From Saccharibacillus qingshengii (lineage in GTDB: Bacteria > Bacillota > Bacilli > Paenibacillales > Paenibacillaceae), in the NCBI RefSeq assembly GCF_013185195.1, contig NZ_JAAZWC010000004.1, positions 186,001 to 250,000 of the forward strand: a DNA stretch of 64,000 nt, given 5' to 3'. Under the pieces are notes generated by a model. That model searched no databases. It saw nothing but the letters and a program-made list of their open reading frames with translations, and was not told where the DNA came from. Within the stretch, counting starts at the first letter, position 1, and each line of letters starts with the position of its first letter. The translations under genes were made by a program, and so were the position numbers. Of the stretch, positions 53,018 through 61,318 are shown piece by piece.

Positions 53018-53269
53018 ATGCGTAAAGAAATTTCGCTGACCGATTTATTTGTACAGCTCAATCAGCTGCCTCTGGCACTGAGCGGCATTGTTCATGTTCA
53101 AAACCGCAACGGGATCAGTCTGTCCAAATTTGAGCCTTCAACGCTGAAATTTGTTCCAGGCACCCGTCTGTCCGGAATTGAATATGACCAGCGAAATGCC
53201 GCTCCTGTCTCGCGTCTGCGGATCGGGCCAGCGCTTTTCGCGCGGCCATCCTGCTATCCGCAGCCTTGA
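53018..53269 (+). CDS. Short 83-codon ORF upstream of the ABC-F gene
   Basis: The ORF has a very strong ribosome site (AAGGAGGTGA, seven bases before ATG), which speaks for translation. The first ~50 residues (DLFVQLNQLPLALSGIVHVQ) look like a real small protein, while the end (RIGPALFARPSCYPQP) reads like random translation of GC-rich DNA. No family recognised. It is followed by a terminator hairpin at 53360-53395 and then by the ABC-F gene. It may be a small protein, or a leader ORF for attenuation of the ABC-F gene. Confidence 0.55.
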   Translation: MRKEISLTDLFVQLNQLPLALSGIVHVQNRNGISLSKFEPSTLKFVPGTRLSGIEYDQRNAAPVSRLRIGPALFARPSCYPQP

Positions 53270-53359
53270 CCGACGGGGAACATTCCGTCCGGTCGCACGG
53301 TTCCGGCCTGCCGGACCGCGCGTATTAGCGTCTGAGTCTTTATCCGAATACGAATTTCG

Positions 53360-53395
53360 AGGCCGCAGGGGGACATTTCCTCTGCGGCCTTTTTG
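53360..53395 (+). terminator. Hairpin terminator or attenuator before the ABC-F gene
   Basis: AGGCCGCAG pairs with CTGCGGCCT around a GGGGACATTTCCT interior, followed by TTTTT. It lies 91 bp after the short ORF and about 170 bp before the ABC-F start, with no second clear promoter between, which raises the possibility of regulated attenuation. Confidence 0.75.
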
Positions 53396-53565
53396 CATAC
53401 CCAAAATTCGCCGATCCGTGCCCGACTCTTCCCTATGGAAGAAGCGGCGCAGCGAATCGGCGCAGATCCCGGGCTGCCTTCACGAAGCGGGGAAATGCGC
53501 CCTCCGGCCCGCGATGCGGACGGACGAAGCCAACCCATTACGGAAAAAGCGAAAGGATGAGCCTT

Positions 53566-55641
53566 ATGTTAATGATCAACTGCTATCAGGTAAAAAAGTT
53601 CTACGGAGCCGAGGAAGTGCTGAGCGAGGTTTCGTTCGATATTTACGAAGGAGAAAAAGTCGGGCTGCTGGGCGGCAACGGGGCGGGCAAATCGACGCTG
53701 TTCCGTCTGCTATCCGGTGCGGAGAAGCCCGACGAAGGCACGGTTTCCCTGCGCAGGGGCGCCGGAGTAGGCGTGCTGGACCAGATCCCCGACTACGGAG
53801 ACCGCAGTGTCGAAGAAGTGCTGCTGGGCGTATTCGAGCGGACCCTGGATCTTCAGACCCGGCTTCGAGAGCTGGAAATGCAGATGAGCGATGCCGACGC
53901 AGCAAGACTCGAGCGGCTGCTGCGCGAATACGGCGAGGCGCAGGAAGCGTTCGAGCGGGCGGGAGGGTACGAAATTCCGTCCAAAATCGATACGGTGGCT
54001 TCGGGCCTCGGCATCCCCGGATCGCAGCGTCGGCGGCCGTTCTCGGAGCTGTCGGGCGGAGAAAAAACAAAAGTCGCGCTCGCCGCGCTGCTGCTAGGCG
54101 AAGCCGATCTGCTGCTGCTCGACGAACCGACCAACCATCTCGATATGGAAGCTTCGGCTTGGCTGGAAAGTTTTATCCGGGATTCCGCGGCCACAATCGT
54201 CGTGGTATCGCACGACCGGTATTTTCTGACGCAGACCGTGGAGAAAGTAATCGAATTGGAAGACGGCGAAGCGACGGTGTATCCATGCGGATACATCAAA
54301 TACCGGGAAGAAAAAGAAGCGCGTCTTCTGCGTCAATTTGCCGAGTACAAAGAGCAGCAGAAGGTGATCAAGCAGATGAAAGAAGCGATCAAACGCTTAA
54401 TCGAATGGGGCAAACAGGGCGACAATCCGAAGTTTTTCCGCAAAGCCGCCTCCATGCAGAAAGCGCTCGACCGCATGGAAAAGGTCAAGCGCCCCGTGCT
54501 GGAGAAGACCGCGATCGGATTGGCCCTGGAAACGGACGGGCGCACGGGAGAAGAAGTGCTGGTGCTCGAAGGCGTATCCAAGTCGTTCGGCAGCCGGGCC
54601 GTGCTGGAGCAGGCGGACGCGCTGCTGCGGTACGGGGAGCAAACGGTGCTTGTCGGGGGCAACGGAGCGGGCAAAACGACGCTTATGCGCATGGTGCTGG
54701 GTCTGGAGAATCCGGACGCCGGCGAACTTCGCCTCGGTTCCCGGGTTCGGATCGGCTATCTGGCCCAGGAAGAATCGCCGCCGGCGGACCGCACTAGCGT
54801 GCTCGATTATTACAAGGAGCAGGCAGCCATGGAAGAAGGCGAAGCCCGCGGCCGGCTGGCCAAATTCCTGTTCTACGGCAAAGACGTATTCAAACCGGTG
54901 GCCGGCTTGTCGGGCGGCGAATGGAGCCGTCTGAGGCTTGCGGTGCTGATGCGGCAGAAGCCGAATCTGCTGCTGCTCGACGAGCCGACCAACCATCTCG
55001 ACATCGCGTCAAGAGAAGCGCTCGAGGAAGCGCTGGAAGAATACGACGGTACGATTCTGGCCGTGTCGCACGACCGGTTCTTCATCAACCGGATTGCCCG
55101 GCGCGTCTGGGCGCTGGAAGGAGGCGCCCTTAGCAGCACGCTCGGCGGGTATGACGATTACCGCGCGGAGCGGCAGAAGGCGGAGCGCAGAACCGCCGGG
55201 AGCTTGAATGCCGGAGAGGCGCAGCCGGCCGCGGGATCGCGGAGCGGGCAGGGGGCTTCGGCCGCCGGATCTGCGGGGCCGAAAGGCAGTGCCGGCGCAG
55301 CCGCTGCGTCCGGCGAAGCGGGGCAGGGCGGCGAGCGGGTACACGGGAGCGGCGCGGCAGAGACGCACAGGCCGCCGCGGGCCGGTGCGAAGCCCGGCCG
55401 GGAAGCCGCGTCTTCGGGCGGCGGCCGGGCACGCGCCGCGGCTCCGCGCCGCGATCCCGCGAAGCTGGAGCGGGAAATTGCCGAACTGGAAGTTCGCGCA
55501 GCGGAGCTTGGCGAAGCGCTGGCCGATCCGGCGCATGCGCTGGACGCGCAGCGCCTAAGCGAATGGCTGGCGGAGAAAGAAGCTTTGGACGCGCAGATCG
55601 ACGCGCTGACGGAAGCTTGGATGGCTCTTGCGGACGTGTAA
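53566..55641 (+). CDS. ABC-F family ATPase (ribosome-associated)
   Basis: The 691-aa protein has two ABC ATPase domains in one chain and no membrane segment, the ABC-F layout. Domain 1: GGNGAGKST, ELSGGEKTKVALA, LLLLDEPTNHLD. An interdomain linker rich in Lys/Gln/Met (about 230-320) follows. Domain 2: GGNGAGKTT, LSGGEWSRLRLAVL, LLLLDEPTNHLD. After the second domain comes a low-complexity Gly/Ala/Arg-rich stretch (about residues 545-640) and a C-terminal coiled coil (KLEREIAELEVRAAELGEAL). ABC-F proteins act on the ribosome, as antibiotic protection or translation factors. Three in-frame ATGs occur at 53557, 53566 and 53572; I prefer 53566, eight bases after AAAGGAT. Confidence 0.9.
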   Translation: MLMINCYQVKKFYGAEEVLSEVSFDIYEGEKVGLLGGNGAGKSTLFRLLSGAEKPDEGTVSLRRGAGVGVLDQIPDYGDRSVEEVLLGVFERTLDLQTRLRELEMQMSDADAARLERLLREYGEAQEAFERAGGYEIPSKIDTVASGLGIPGSQRRRPFSELSGGEKTKVALAALLLGEADLLLLDEPTNHLDMEASAWLESFIRDSAATIVVVSHDRYFLTQTVEKVIELEDGEATVYPCGYIKYREEKEARLLRQFAEYKEQQKVIKQMKEAIKRLIEWGKQGDNPKFFRKAASMQKALDRMEKVKRPVLEKTAIGLALETDGRTGEEVLVLEGVSKSFGSRAVLEQADALLRYGEQTVLVGGNGAGKTTLMRMVLGLENPDAGELRLGSRVRIGYLAQEESPPADRTSVLDYYKEQAAMEEGEARGRLAKFLFYGKDVFKPVAGLSGGEWSRLRLAVLMRQKPNLLLLDEPTNHLDIASREALEEALEEYDGTILAVSHDRFFINRIARRVWALEGGALSSTLGGYDDYRAERQKAERRTAGSLNAGEAQPAAGSRSGQGASAAGSAGPKGSAGAAAASGEAGQGGERVHGSGAAETHRPPRAGAKPGREAASSGGGRARAAAPRRDPAKLEREIAELEVRAAELGEALADPAHALDAQRLSEWLAEKEALDAQIDALTEAWMALADV

Positions 55642-55677
55642 CCGGACATCCCAAGCGGATCGGCAGCGGGCCAATGC

Positions 55678-55875
55678 GGAATAACCGCAAGGCAGCAGTT
55701 ATTCCGTGACTTGTGCAAGATAAACGGGAAATAGCTGCACCCGGACCGCTATTTGGCGAAAGAAAGCCCATAGAGGCCGAGATAGCTTCAACTAACGGCT
55801 TTCCTGCAGCTATTTGAACTTTAACGGACAAATTAAACGAAATAGATGCTTTCACGCTGTTATTTCGCCTGCAGC
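55678..55875. repeat. Second cluster of A/T-rich palindromes
   Basis: The 409-bp gap after the ABC-F gene has no gene. It holds small dyads: GGAATAAC with GTTATTCC (55678-55705), AAATAGC with GCTATTT (55729-55754), AGATAGCT with AGCTATTT (about 55780-55818) and GAAATAG with CTGTTATTTC (about 55840-55868). They resemble those at 12911-13110, and some have drifted in step on both arms (AAATAAC to AAATAGC), which suggests that pairing is maintained. Confidence 0.7.
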
Positions 55876-55925
55876 AGGGCATGGCAGGGCAGCGCGCCGC
55901 GCCGCAGCCGCGCTGCCCATGGCGC

Positions 55926-55959
55926 CGAAAAGGCCGTCCCTCAAAGGACGGCCTTTTCG
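55926..55959. terminator. Bidirectional terminator
   Basis: The arms CGAAAAGGCCGTCC and GGACGGCCTTTTCG with a 6-base loop lie between the ABC-F gene and the convergent Mn catalase gene. Confidence 0.85.
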
Positions 55960-56050
55960 AATGAGGACACCTTTCAAACAGGGTGCCCGATATGGATTCC
56001 GGGATCGAAGGGCGATTCCTCCTAACCGGTACAAGTACCGTACGGAGAGA

Positions 56051-56917
56051 TCAGAACAGTCCTTTGCCGGATGTGGTTCCTTCGTTTGTCAAGTTCGGCA
56101 GTGCACCCGGGCGGGAGAACATGAAGTCCGGAGCCGGCTTAAGCATCGGTTTCTCGCCCATAGCCTGAGGCTTGGCCACGTATTCGAAGCTGCCTTCGTT
56201 GTCCGGAGCCGGTCCGCTGGCCCAAGGACCTTCGGCGCTTTCTTCTCCTTCGGAGAAGTTCATGTACTGATGCGAAACTTCCTGCAGCTCCAGTTCGCGA
56301 GGGAACGAAGCCGGTACGATTTTGCCTTCCATGGCTTCCAGCTCGGCGATAGCCGCCATCCATTGGTTCTGGTGCATCGTATCGCGGGCCAGCATGAAGC
56401 CCATCATTTTGCGTACGCCGGGATCCGTCGTCATTTCGTACAGACGGGCGACCTGCAGGCGTCCTTGGGACTCGGCGTTAAGGTTCGCGCGGAAATCGGC
56501 AAGCAGATTGCCGCTGGCTACGATGTAGCGCGAATTCCACGGGAAGCCTACGCTGTCCGTTGGCGTTGCGCCGAGACCGGACACGATCAGATGCTGCGGG
56601 TTCATGCCGCCGAGCGCCGCTTCGATCAGCGGGTCTTTGGCCGCTTTTTCGAGCTGGTCGACCGGCGCGCCTTCCAGCAGCTGCGCGATCATGGTGGTCA
56701 GCATCTCGACGTGGCCGATTTCTTCCGTACCGATATCCAGGAGCATATCGCGGTATTTCTGATCGGCGCGACAGTTCCAGCCCTGGAACAGATACTGCAT
56801 CATAACCGACATTTCGCCGTACTGGCCGCCGAGGACTTCCTGCAGCTTTTTGGCGAAGATCGGATCCGGCTTTTCCGGTCTGGCATGGTATTGAAGTTCC
56901 TTCATGTGGATAAACAT
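56051..56917 (-). CDS. Manganese catalase
   Basis: The 288-aa protein is a dimanganese (non-heme) catalase. Ligand segments are visible: GGQYGEMSVMMQYLFQ with the first Glu, DIGTEEIGHVEML with Glu and His, and ARDTMHQNQWMAAIAELE with the later Glu/His pair. It breaks down hydrogen peroxide. It has no signal peptide. The start ATG at 56917 follows GGAGGAATT. The C-terminal tail (PDFMFSRPGALPNLTNEG) is normal for spore-coat-like CotJC/YdbD relatives, but the full size fits KatN-type enzymes. Confidence 0.92.
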   Translation of the reverse strand: MFIHMKELQYHARPEKPDPIFAKKLQEVLGGQYGEMSVMMQYLFQGWNCRADQKYRDMLLDIGTEEIGHVEMLTTMIAQLLEGAPVDQLEKAAKDPLIEAALGGMNPQHLIVSGLGATPTDSVGFPWNSRYIVASGNLLADFRANLNAESQGRLQVARLYEMTTDPGVRKMMGFMLARDTMHQNQWMAAIAELEAMEGKIVPASFPRELELQEVSHQYMNFSEGEESAEGPWASGPAPDNEGSFEYVAKPQAMGEKPMLKPAPDFMFSRPGALPNLTNEGTTSGKGLF

Positions 56918-57185
56918 TGTAATTCCTCCTCGTGGTTGTAAAATCGATTTCTGGCTGACAGACTCTGGGGAGATCGACTTTGCTGAAGAAGATACATAAA
57001 GTTGAAGGGCTGGGCGATGAGACCCTTTTTCCTATTCCGCTATTTTTTTACCCACCTCCGCGAGATTTAATCTTTTTCGGATTTAAAAAAAGGGTTGCCG
57101 GGTGATTTGGAGAAATGAATAACAGGAAGGAACAGGAAAAAGAAATAATAATCGCGGCTCGCGATAAAACGGCGGAGGCGAGCAA

Positions 57186-58181
57186 ATGGAAAGCGTAACG
57201 AAACGAAAATTGACGGCGGAAGAGATTGGGCGGATCAGCGAAAAAGCATTTGGGTGCGGCTGCGCGCAATTCGAAGAATTGAACGAAGGCTGGGCCAACT
57301 CCGCCTACAAGCTGGAACTGGCCGACGGACGTTTGGCTGTGCTCAAGGTCGCGGCGGAGTCCGAAGAAGGGCGGATGCGCTGCGAACGGGGACTGATGCG
57401 GACCGAAGTCGAAGTGATGCGCCGCATCCAAGCCTTGGGTACGGTTCCCCTGCCGGACATTTACAGCTACGATGACTCGAGAACGATTGTGCCGTGCGAA
57501 TATTTTCTGATGGAAAACCTGACGGGAACGACCTACGACAAAGCGCGCGACGAACTGTCCGAAGAAATTCGGGCTTCAATCGACACGCGGCTCGGCGGAT
57601 ATTTCCGGCAGATCCACGGGATCGAAGGCACGGAGTTCGGTTATTATCTGCCGAATACTTCGAATGGCCCGGCATGGGACGACGTGTTTATCGCGCTGAT
57701 GCACGATGTCATGCAGGACGGCCGGGATGCGGAAGTCGAGCTTCCGATGGCGTACGAAGAGCTGGACGCGCAGCTCGAGCTCTGCCGGGATGCCCTGCGC
57801 GAAGTGAAGACGCCCCGCTTGATCCATTGGGATTCATGGCCGGGGAACGTATTCGTCCAAGACGGACAGGCGCATAGCCTGATCGACTTCGAACGGGCGT
57901 TATGGGCCGATCCGCTGATGGAATACGGCTTCGGCAAATTCGGTTATTCTCCGGCTTTTGAAGCGGGGTACAAAGCGGCCGACGCCGCGTTCGCGCCTAA
58001 TCTTCCGGAAGGAAGCGAACGCTCGCAGGCGGTGCGCCGGGCGCTTTATCCGATGTATCTGGACCTTATCATGCGTGTGGAATGCGATTATCGGGGGTTC
58101 GGCTCGGATCATACGCAGTGGGCCCACGATAATCTTCGGGACGGCTGGGAACGCTTCTTGCAAGCGGAGAAAAGCGTTTAA
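57186..58181 (+). CDS. Aminoglycoside phosphotransferase-like kinase
   Basis: The 331-aa protein has the APH/choline kinase fold. The P-loop-like start is ELNEGWANSAYKLELADG, with the Lys in LAVLKVAAE. The catalytic loop is RLIHWDSWPGNVFVQ (HxDxxxxN) and the metal Asp is in LIDFERALWADPLMEYG. Substrates in this superfamily range from aminoglycosides to choline, homoserine and fructosamines; the sequence does not tell which. The start ATG at 57186 follows GGAGGCG. It is a single gene; it is not obviously linked to a resistance locus. Confidence 0.82.
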   Translation: MESVTKRKLTAEEIGRISEKAFGCGCAQFEELNEGWANSAYKLELADGRLAVLKVAAESEEGRMRCERGLMRTEVEVMRRIQALGTVPLPDIYSYDDSRTIVPCEYFLMENLTGTTYDKARDELSEEIRASIDTRLGGYFRQIHGIEGTEFGYYLPNTSNGPAWDDVFIALMHDVMQDGRDAEVELPMAYEELDAQLELCRDALREVKTPRLIHWDSWPGNVFVQDGQAHSLIDFERALWADPLMEYGFGKFGYSPAFEAGYKAADAAFAPNLPEGSERSQAVRRALYPMYLDLIMRVECDYRGFGSDHTQWAHDNLRDGWERFLQAEKSV

Positions 58182-58213
58182 GCGGAATAAACGTTTAATT
58201 TTGTCCGACTGCG

Positions 58214-58243
58214 TTGCTTCGGCGGGCGTCCAATAGGTATAAT
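58214..58243 (+). promoter_or_regulatory. Sigma-A promoter of the MBOAT operon
   Basis: TTGCTT (58214-58219), an 18-bp spacer and a perfect TATAAT (58238-58243) lie about 135 bp before the GTG start of the MBOAT gene. Confidence 0.7.
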
Positions 58244-58378
58244 GGGCGTTGTGCCGAAGCGGCGTTTTCGTTCGTTTTTGCCTGTTCTTTTTAATTTGCT
58301 TAATGGGTAAGTCTCGCAATCGCAGCGCTCCGCGTCCGCCCTTTGAAGGAACGCAGAGCGAAGAGAGGAAGGGAAGAC

Positions 58379-59773
58379 GTGCTTTTCAATTCTTACGAGT
58401 TTATTTTTGCGTATCTGCCGGTCGTCTTTATCGGCTATTTCGCGCTGAACCGGTTCAAGCTCTACAACATGGCCAAGATCTGGATGGCGCTGGCTTCATT
58501 GTTCTTTTACGCCTATGAAGATGCCCGGTACCTACCGCTGATTCTGGGTTCGATCGCGTTCAACTATATCGTCGGACGGGGTCTCAGCCATATCAATGCG
58601 GACGGAGTGAACCACAAAGGCCGCTGGCTGCTGATTCTTGGCGTAGTCGGTGACGTGGGGCTGCTCGGCTATTACAAATACGCCGACTTCTTTATCGACA
58701 ATTACAACGGACTGCTCGGACAGGACGCTTCGCTGCTGCATATCGTGCTGCCGCTTGGCATCAGTTTCTTCACGTTCACCCAGCTCGCCTACCTCGTCGA
58801 CGCTTATCGCGGCAAGGTCAAAGAGTACAACATCGCCAATTACATTTTGTTTGTTACGTTTTTCCCGCATTTGATTGCCGGTCCGATTCTTCACCACAAA
58901 GAAATGATGCCGCAGTTCGACGACCCGGAAGGCAAACGGATCCGGGCCGACAATATTTCGCGCGGGATTTTCATTTTCTGTATCGGTTTGTTCAAAAAGG
59001 TCATTATTGCGGATCTGCTGGCCCCGATCGCAACCGCGGGTTTCGACAGCGGCCAGCCGCTGCATTTGGTGGAAGCCTGGACGACGTCGCTTGCCTATAC
59101 CGGCCAGCTGTACTTCGACTTCAGCGCCTATTCCGATATGGCGATCGGCCTTGGCCTGATCTTCAACATCAAGCTGCCGGTCAACTTCAATTCGCCGTAC
59201 AAAGGCACAAGCATCAAGGACTTCTGGGCGAGATGGCATATGACGCTCAGCCGCTTCCTGAAGGATTACATCTATATTCCGCTCGGAGGCAACCGCAAAG
59301 GCACGACGCGGACCTATATCAACTTGTTCCTGACCTTCCTGATCGGCGGATTCTGGCACGGAGCAGGCTGGACCTTTATCATCTGGGGAGCGATGCACGG
59401 AGCCGCGCAGGTCGTCCAGCGCCTGTGGCAGCTGACGGGTATCAAGATGAACAAGTATGTCGGCTGGTTTATTACGTTCAACTTCGTCAATATCGCCTGG
59501 GTCTTCTTCCGGGCGCAGCATTGGTCCGACGGCGTACGTATTCTCAAAGGCATGTTCGGAATGAGCGGCGTGATCCTGCCTCCGGATCTGCTGACCGCCG
59601 GCCTGCCGCTTGTCGCAGCTGCGCTGCTGATCGCACTCTTCGCGCGCAACTCGATCGAATTGACGGAACGTTTCAAACCGACGTTCGGCCGGGCCGTATT
59701 CGCAGCTGCCCTCTTCATCGTCTCGCTTCTTTATTTCAACCAAATCAGCGAATTCCTCTACTTCAATTTCTGA
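58379..59773 (+). CDS. MBOAT O-acyltransferase (AlgI/DltB type)
   Basis: The 464-aa protein has about ten membrane helices and the MBOAT active-site region: FNSPYKGTSIKDFWARWHMT, PLGGNRKG and the histidine in GGFWHGAGWTFIIWG. It is closest to AlgI-type proteins, which pass acetyl groups across the membrane for O-acetylation of polysaccharides. The start is GTG at 58379, after AGAGGAAGGG; an upstream in-frame start lacks the site. It is followed by an SGNH-like protein gene (31 bp gap), the normal partner for MBOAT proteins. Confidence 0.9.
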   Translation: MLFNSYEFIFAYLPVVFIGYFALNRFKLYNMAKIWMALASLFFYAYEDARYLPLILGSIAFNYIVGRGLSHINADGVNHKGRWLLILGVVGDVGLLGYYKYADFFIDNYNGLLGQDASLLHIVLPLGISFFTFTQLAYLVDAYRGKVKEYNIANYILFVTFFPHLIAGPILHHKEMMPQFDDPEGKRIRADNISRGIFIFCIGLFKKVIIADLLAPIATAGFDSGQPLHLVEAWTTSLAYTGQLYFDFSAYSDMAIGLGLIFNIKLPVNFNSPYKGTSIKDFWARWHMTLSRFLKDYIYIPLGGNRKGTTRTYINLFLTFLIGGFWHGAGWTFIIWGAMHGAAQVVQRLWQLTGIKMNKYVGWFITFNFVNIAWVFFRAQHWSDGVRILKGMFGMSGVILPPDLLTAGLPLVAAALLIALFARNSIELTERFKPTFGRAVFAAALFIVSLLYFNQISEFLYFNF

Positions 59774-59804
59774 ATAAGGATTCGGTTCGTCATGGGGGAA
59801 GGTT

Positions 59805-61256
59805 ATGGATAACAAAGGTTACCGCAAGTTTTTGATCAAATTCGCCGCCGCCACGCTGGTGTTCGCGCTGCTGGTCGGCTCGTTCATGTATATCGTCGAT
59901 CCGCTTCAGATGTACCGGAAAGCGTCGTTTTACCCGGTGCTGTTCTCGTCGCAGGAACGTTATCAAAATGCCGGTCTTGCCCGCAGCTACGATTACGATA
60001 CGATCGTTCTCGGCAGCTCGATGACGCAGAACTTCGTGCCGTCGGATGTGGAGAGCGTGATCGGCGGGGAAGTGATGAAGCTGTCGATCGAAGGTTCGAC
60101 CGCCATGGAACAAAGCACGGTCGGGAAGCTGGCCCTGGATACCGGAAAAGTAAAACGCGTCCTCTGGGGACTGGATTACTTTGCGATGCGTCAGGACCTG
60201 GATGCCGAGCCGGTGAATATGCCGATGTACATGTACGATAACAATCCGTTGAACGACTATGAGTATCTGTTCAATATTTCGAACGTCAAGCAGGCCGTCG
60301 GAGCGCTTACCCTGCCGGCCGACGATTACAAAGCGTACCGGAATCTCGATACGCTGCGCAACTGGGACAAATCGGCCAAATACAGCCAGCAGGCCGTTTT
60401 GCAGACGTGGGAGAAAGCCCGGATCAAAGAGGTCGGATACGGCAAAAACGAGTTTTCCCTCGACAATGTGAAATCGGTGTTCGACAAGTATGTGCTGAGC
60501 CTGATCAAAGCCCATCCGGACGTCGAATTCACGTTCTATTATCCGCCGTACACGATTTTGCGTCAGCAGGTATGGGCGGAGACGAATCCGGTACGGGCCG
60601 AGAACCAATATGCGATGAAAAAGTATATGTTCGAGCAGTTCAGCCAGTACCCGAACGTCAGCGTATACGATTTCCAGGAAGACGCTTCGATCACCTACGA
60701 CCTGAGCCAGTACAAAGACCTGTCCCACCACAGTCAGGCCGTCAATGAACGGATTATCCGCGAAATCGCCGAAGGCAAAAATCGGGTGACGGCGGATAAC
60801 GTGGACAAGTTCAACGAAGAGCTCGAAAGCCAGCTTGCACATCTGGCCGTGGACATGGAGAGCGGCGCATTCAGCCTGTTCGTGTATGTCGACGGCAAGG
60901 AAGTGGAATTCAGCGTTCCGGCCCAGGTACGCGAAGGCCGGATTCTGGTGCCGGTCAAAGAGCTTGCCGCAGCGCTTGGCGTGGAATTCGGCTTCGACGG
61001 TACAAGCGTGGTCAAGCTGCGCAAAGGCGAAGTTACGGCTACGCTGAACAAAGGCAGTGCCGAGATGATCGTGCAAACCGGCGAGGACGCAGCCGGTGCC
61101 CGGACGATCGATCTCGGTTACGAGATGCAGAATCTCGGCGGCAGCATGATGGTGGCCGTTGAACCGACCGCCGAAGTATTTGCGAAATCGCTCAAGGTGA
61201 CCGAACCCGAGGATTACTTGAAAGAACTTCGGATCGAAACGGAATCGGCCGAATAA
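59805..61256 (+). CDS. SGNH-like membrane-anchored protein with copper amine oxidase-like stalk domain
   Basis: The 483-aa protein has one N-terminal membrane anchor (FAAATLVFALLVGSFMYIV). An SGNH/AlgX-DltD-like domain follows, with DTIVLGSSMTQNF near residue 65 as the nucleophile Ser block and DLSHHSQAVN near 305 as the Asp/His block. The last part (about 355-430: VDGKEVEFSVPAQVREGRIL, VPVKELAAALGVEFGFDGTS) is a stalk domain of the copper amine oxidase N-terminal type, often found on exported Paenibacillus proteins. With the MBOAT neighbour, it probably transfers acetyl groups onto a surface polysaccharide. Confidence 0.82.
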   Translation: MDNKGYRKFLIKFAAATLVFALLVGSFMYIVDPLQMYRKASFYPVLFSSQERYQNAGLARSYDYDTIVLGSSMTQNFVPSDVESVIGGEVMKLSIEGSTAMEQSTVGKLALDTGKVKRVLWGLDYFAMRQDLDAEPVNMPMYMYDNNPLNDYEYLFNISNVKQAVGALTLPADDYKAYRNLDTLRNWDKSAKYSQQAVLQTWEKARIKEVGYGKNEFSLDNVKSVFDKYVLSLIKAHPDVEFTFYYPPYTILRQQVWAETNPVRAENQYAMKKYMFEQFSQYPNVSVYDFQEDASITYDLSQYKDLSHHSQAVNERIIREIAEGKNRVTADNVDKFNEELESQLAHLAVDMESGAFSLFVYVDGKEVEFSVPAQVREGRILVPVKELAAALGVEFGFDGTSVVKLRKGEVTATLNKGSAEMIVQTGEDAAGARTIDLGYEMQNLGGSMMVAVEPTAEVFAKSLKVTEPEDYLKELRIETESAE

Positions 61257-61257
61257 C

Positions 61258-61303
61258 AAAAGCGCCGTCAAACGGAATATTTTCCGTTTGACGGCGCTTT
61301 TTG
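61258..61303. terminator. Bidirectional terminator
   Basis: A long stem, AAAAGCGCCGTCAAACGGAA and its complement, has A- and T-runs. It separates the acetylation pair from the convergent HTH-TPR genes. Confidence 0.9.
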
Positions 61304-61318
61304 TTTATTTTTCGCGGC

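Noticed and set aside
53151-54797. 548-codon plus-strand frame overlapping the ABC-F gene
   Set aside because: It is in another frame of a clear ABC-F gene and is Arg/Gly-rich without motifs.
57186-58181. Aminoglycoside resistance gene
   Set aside because: The APH fold is shared by many metabolic kinases and there is no mobile or resistance context.
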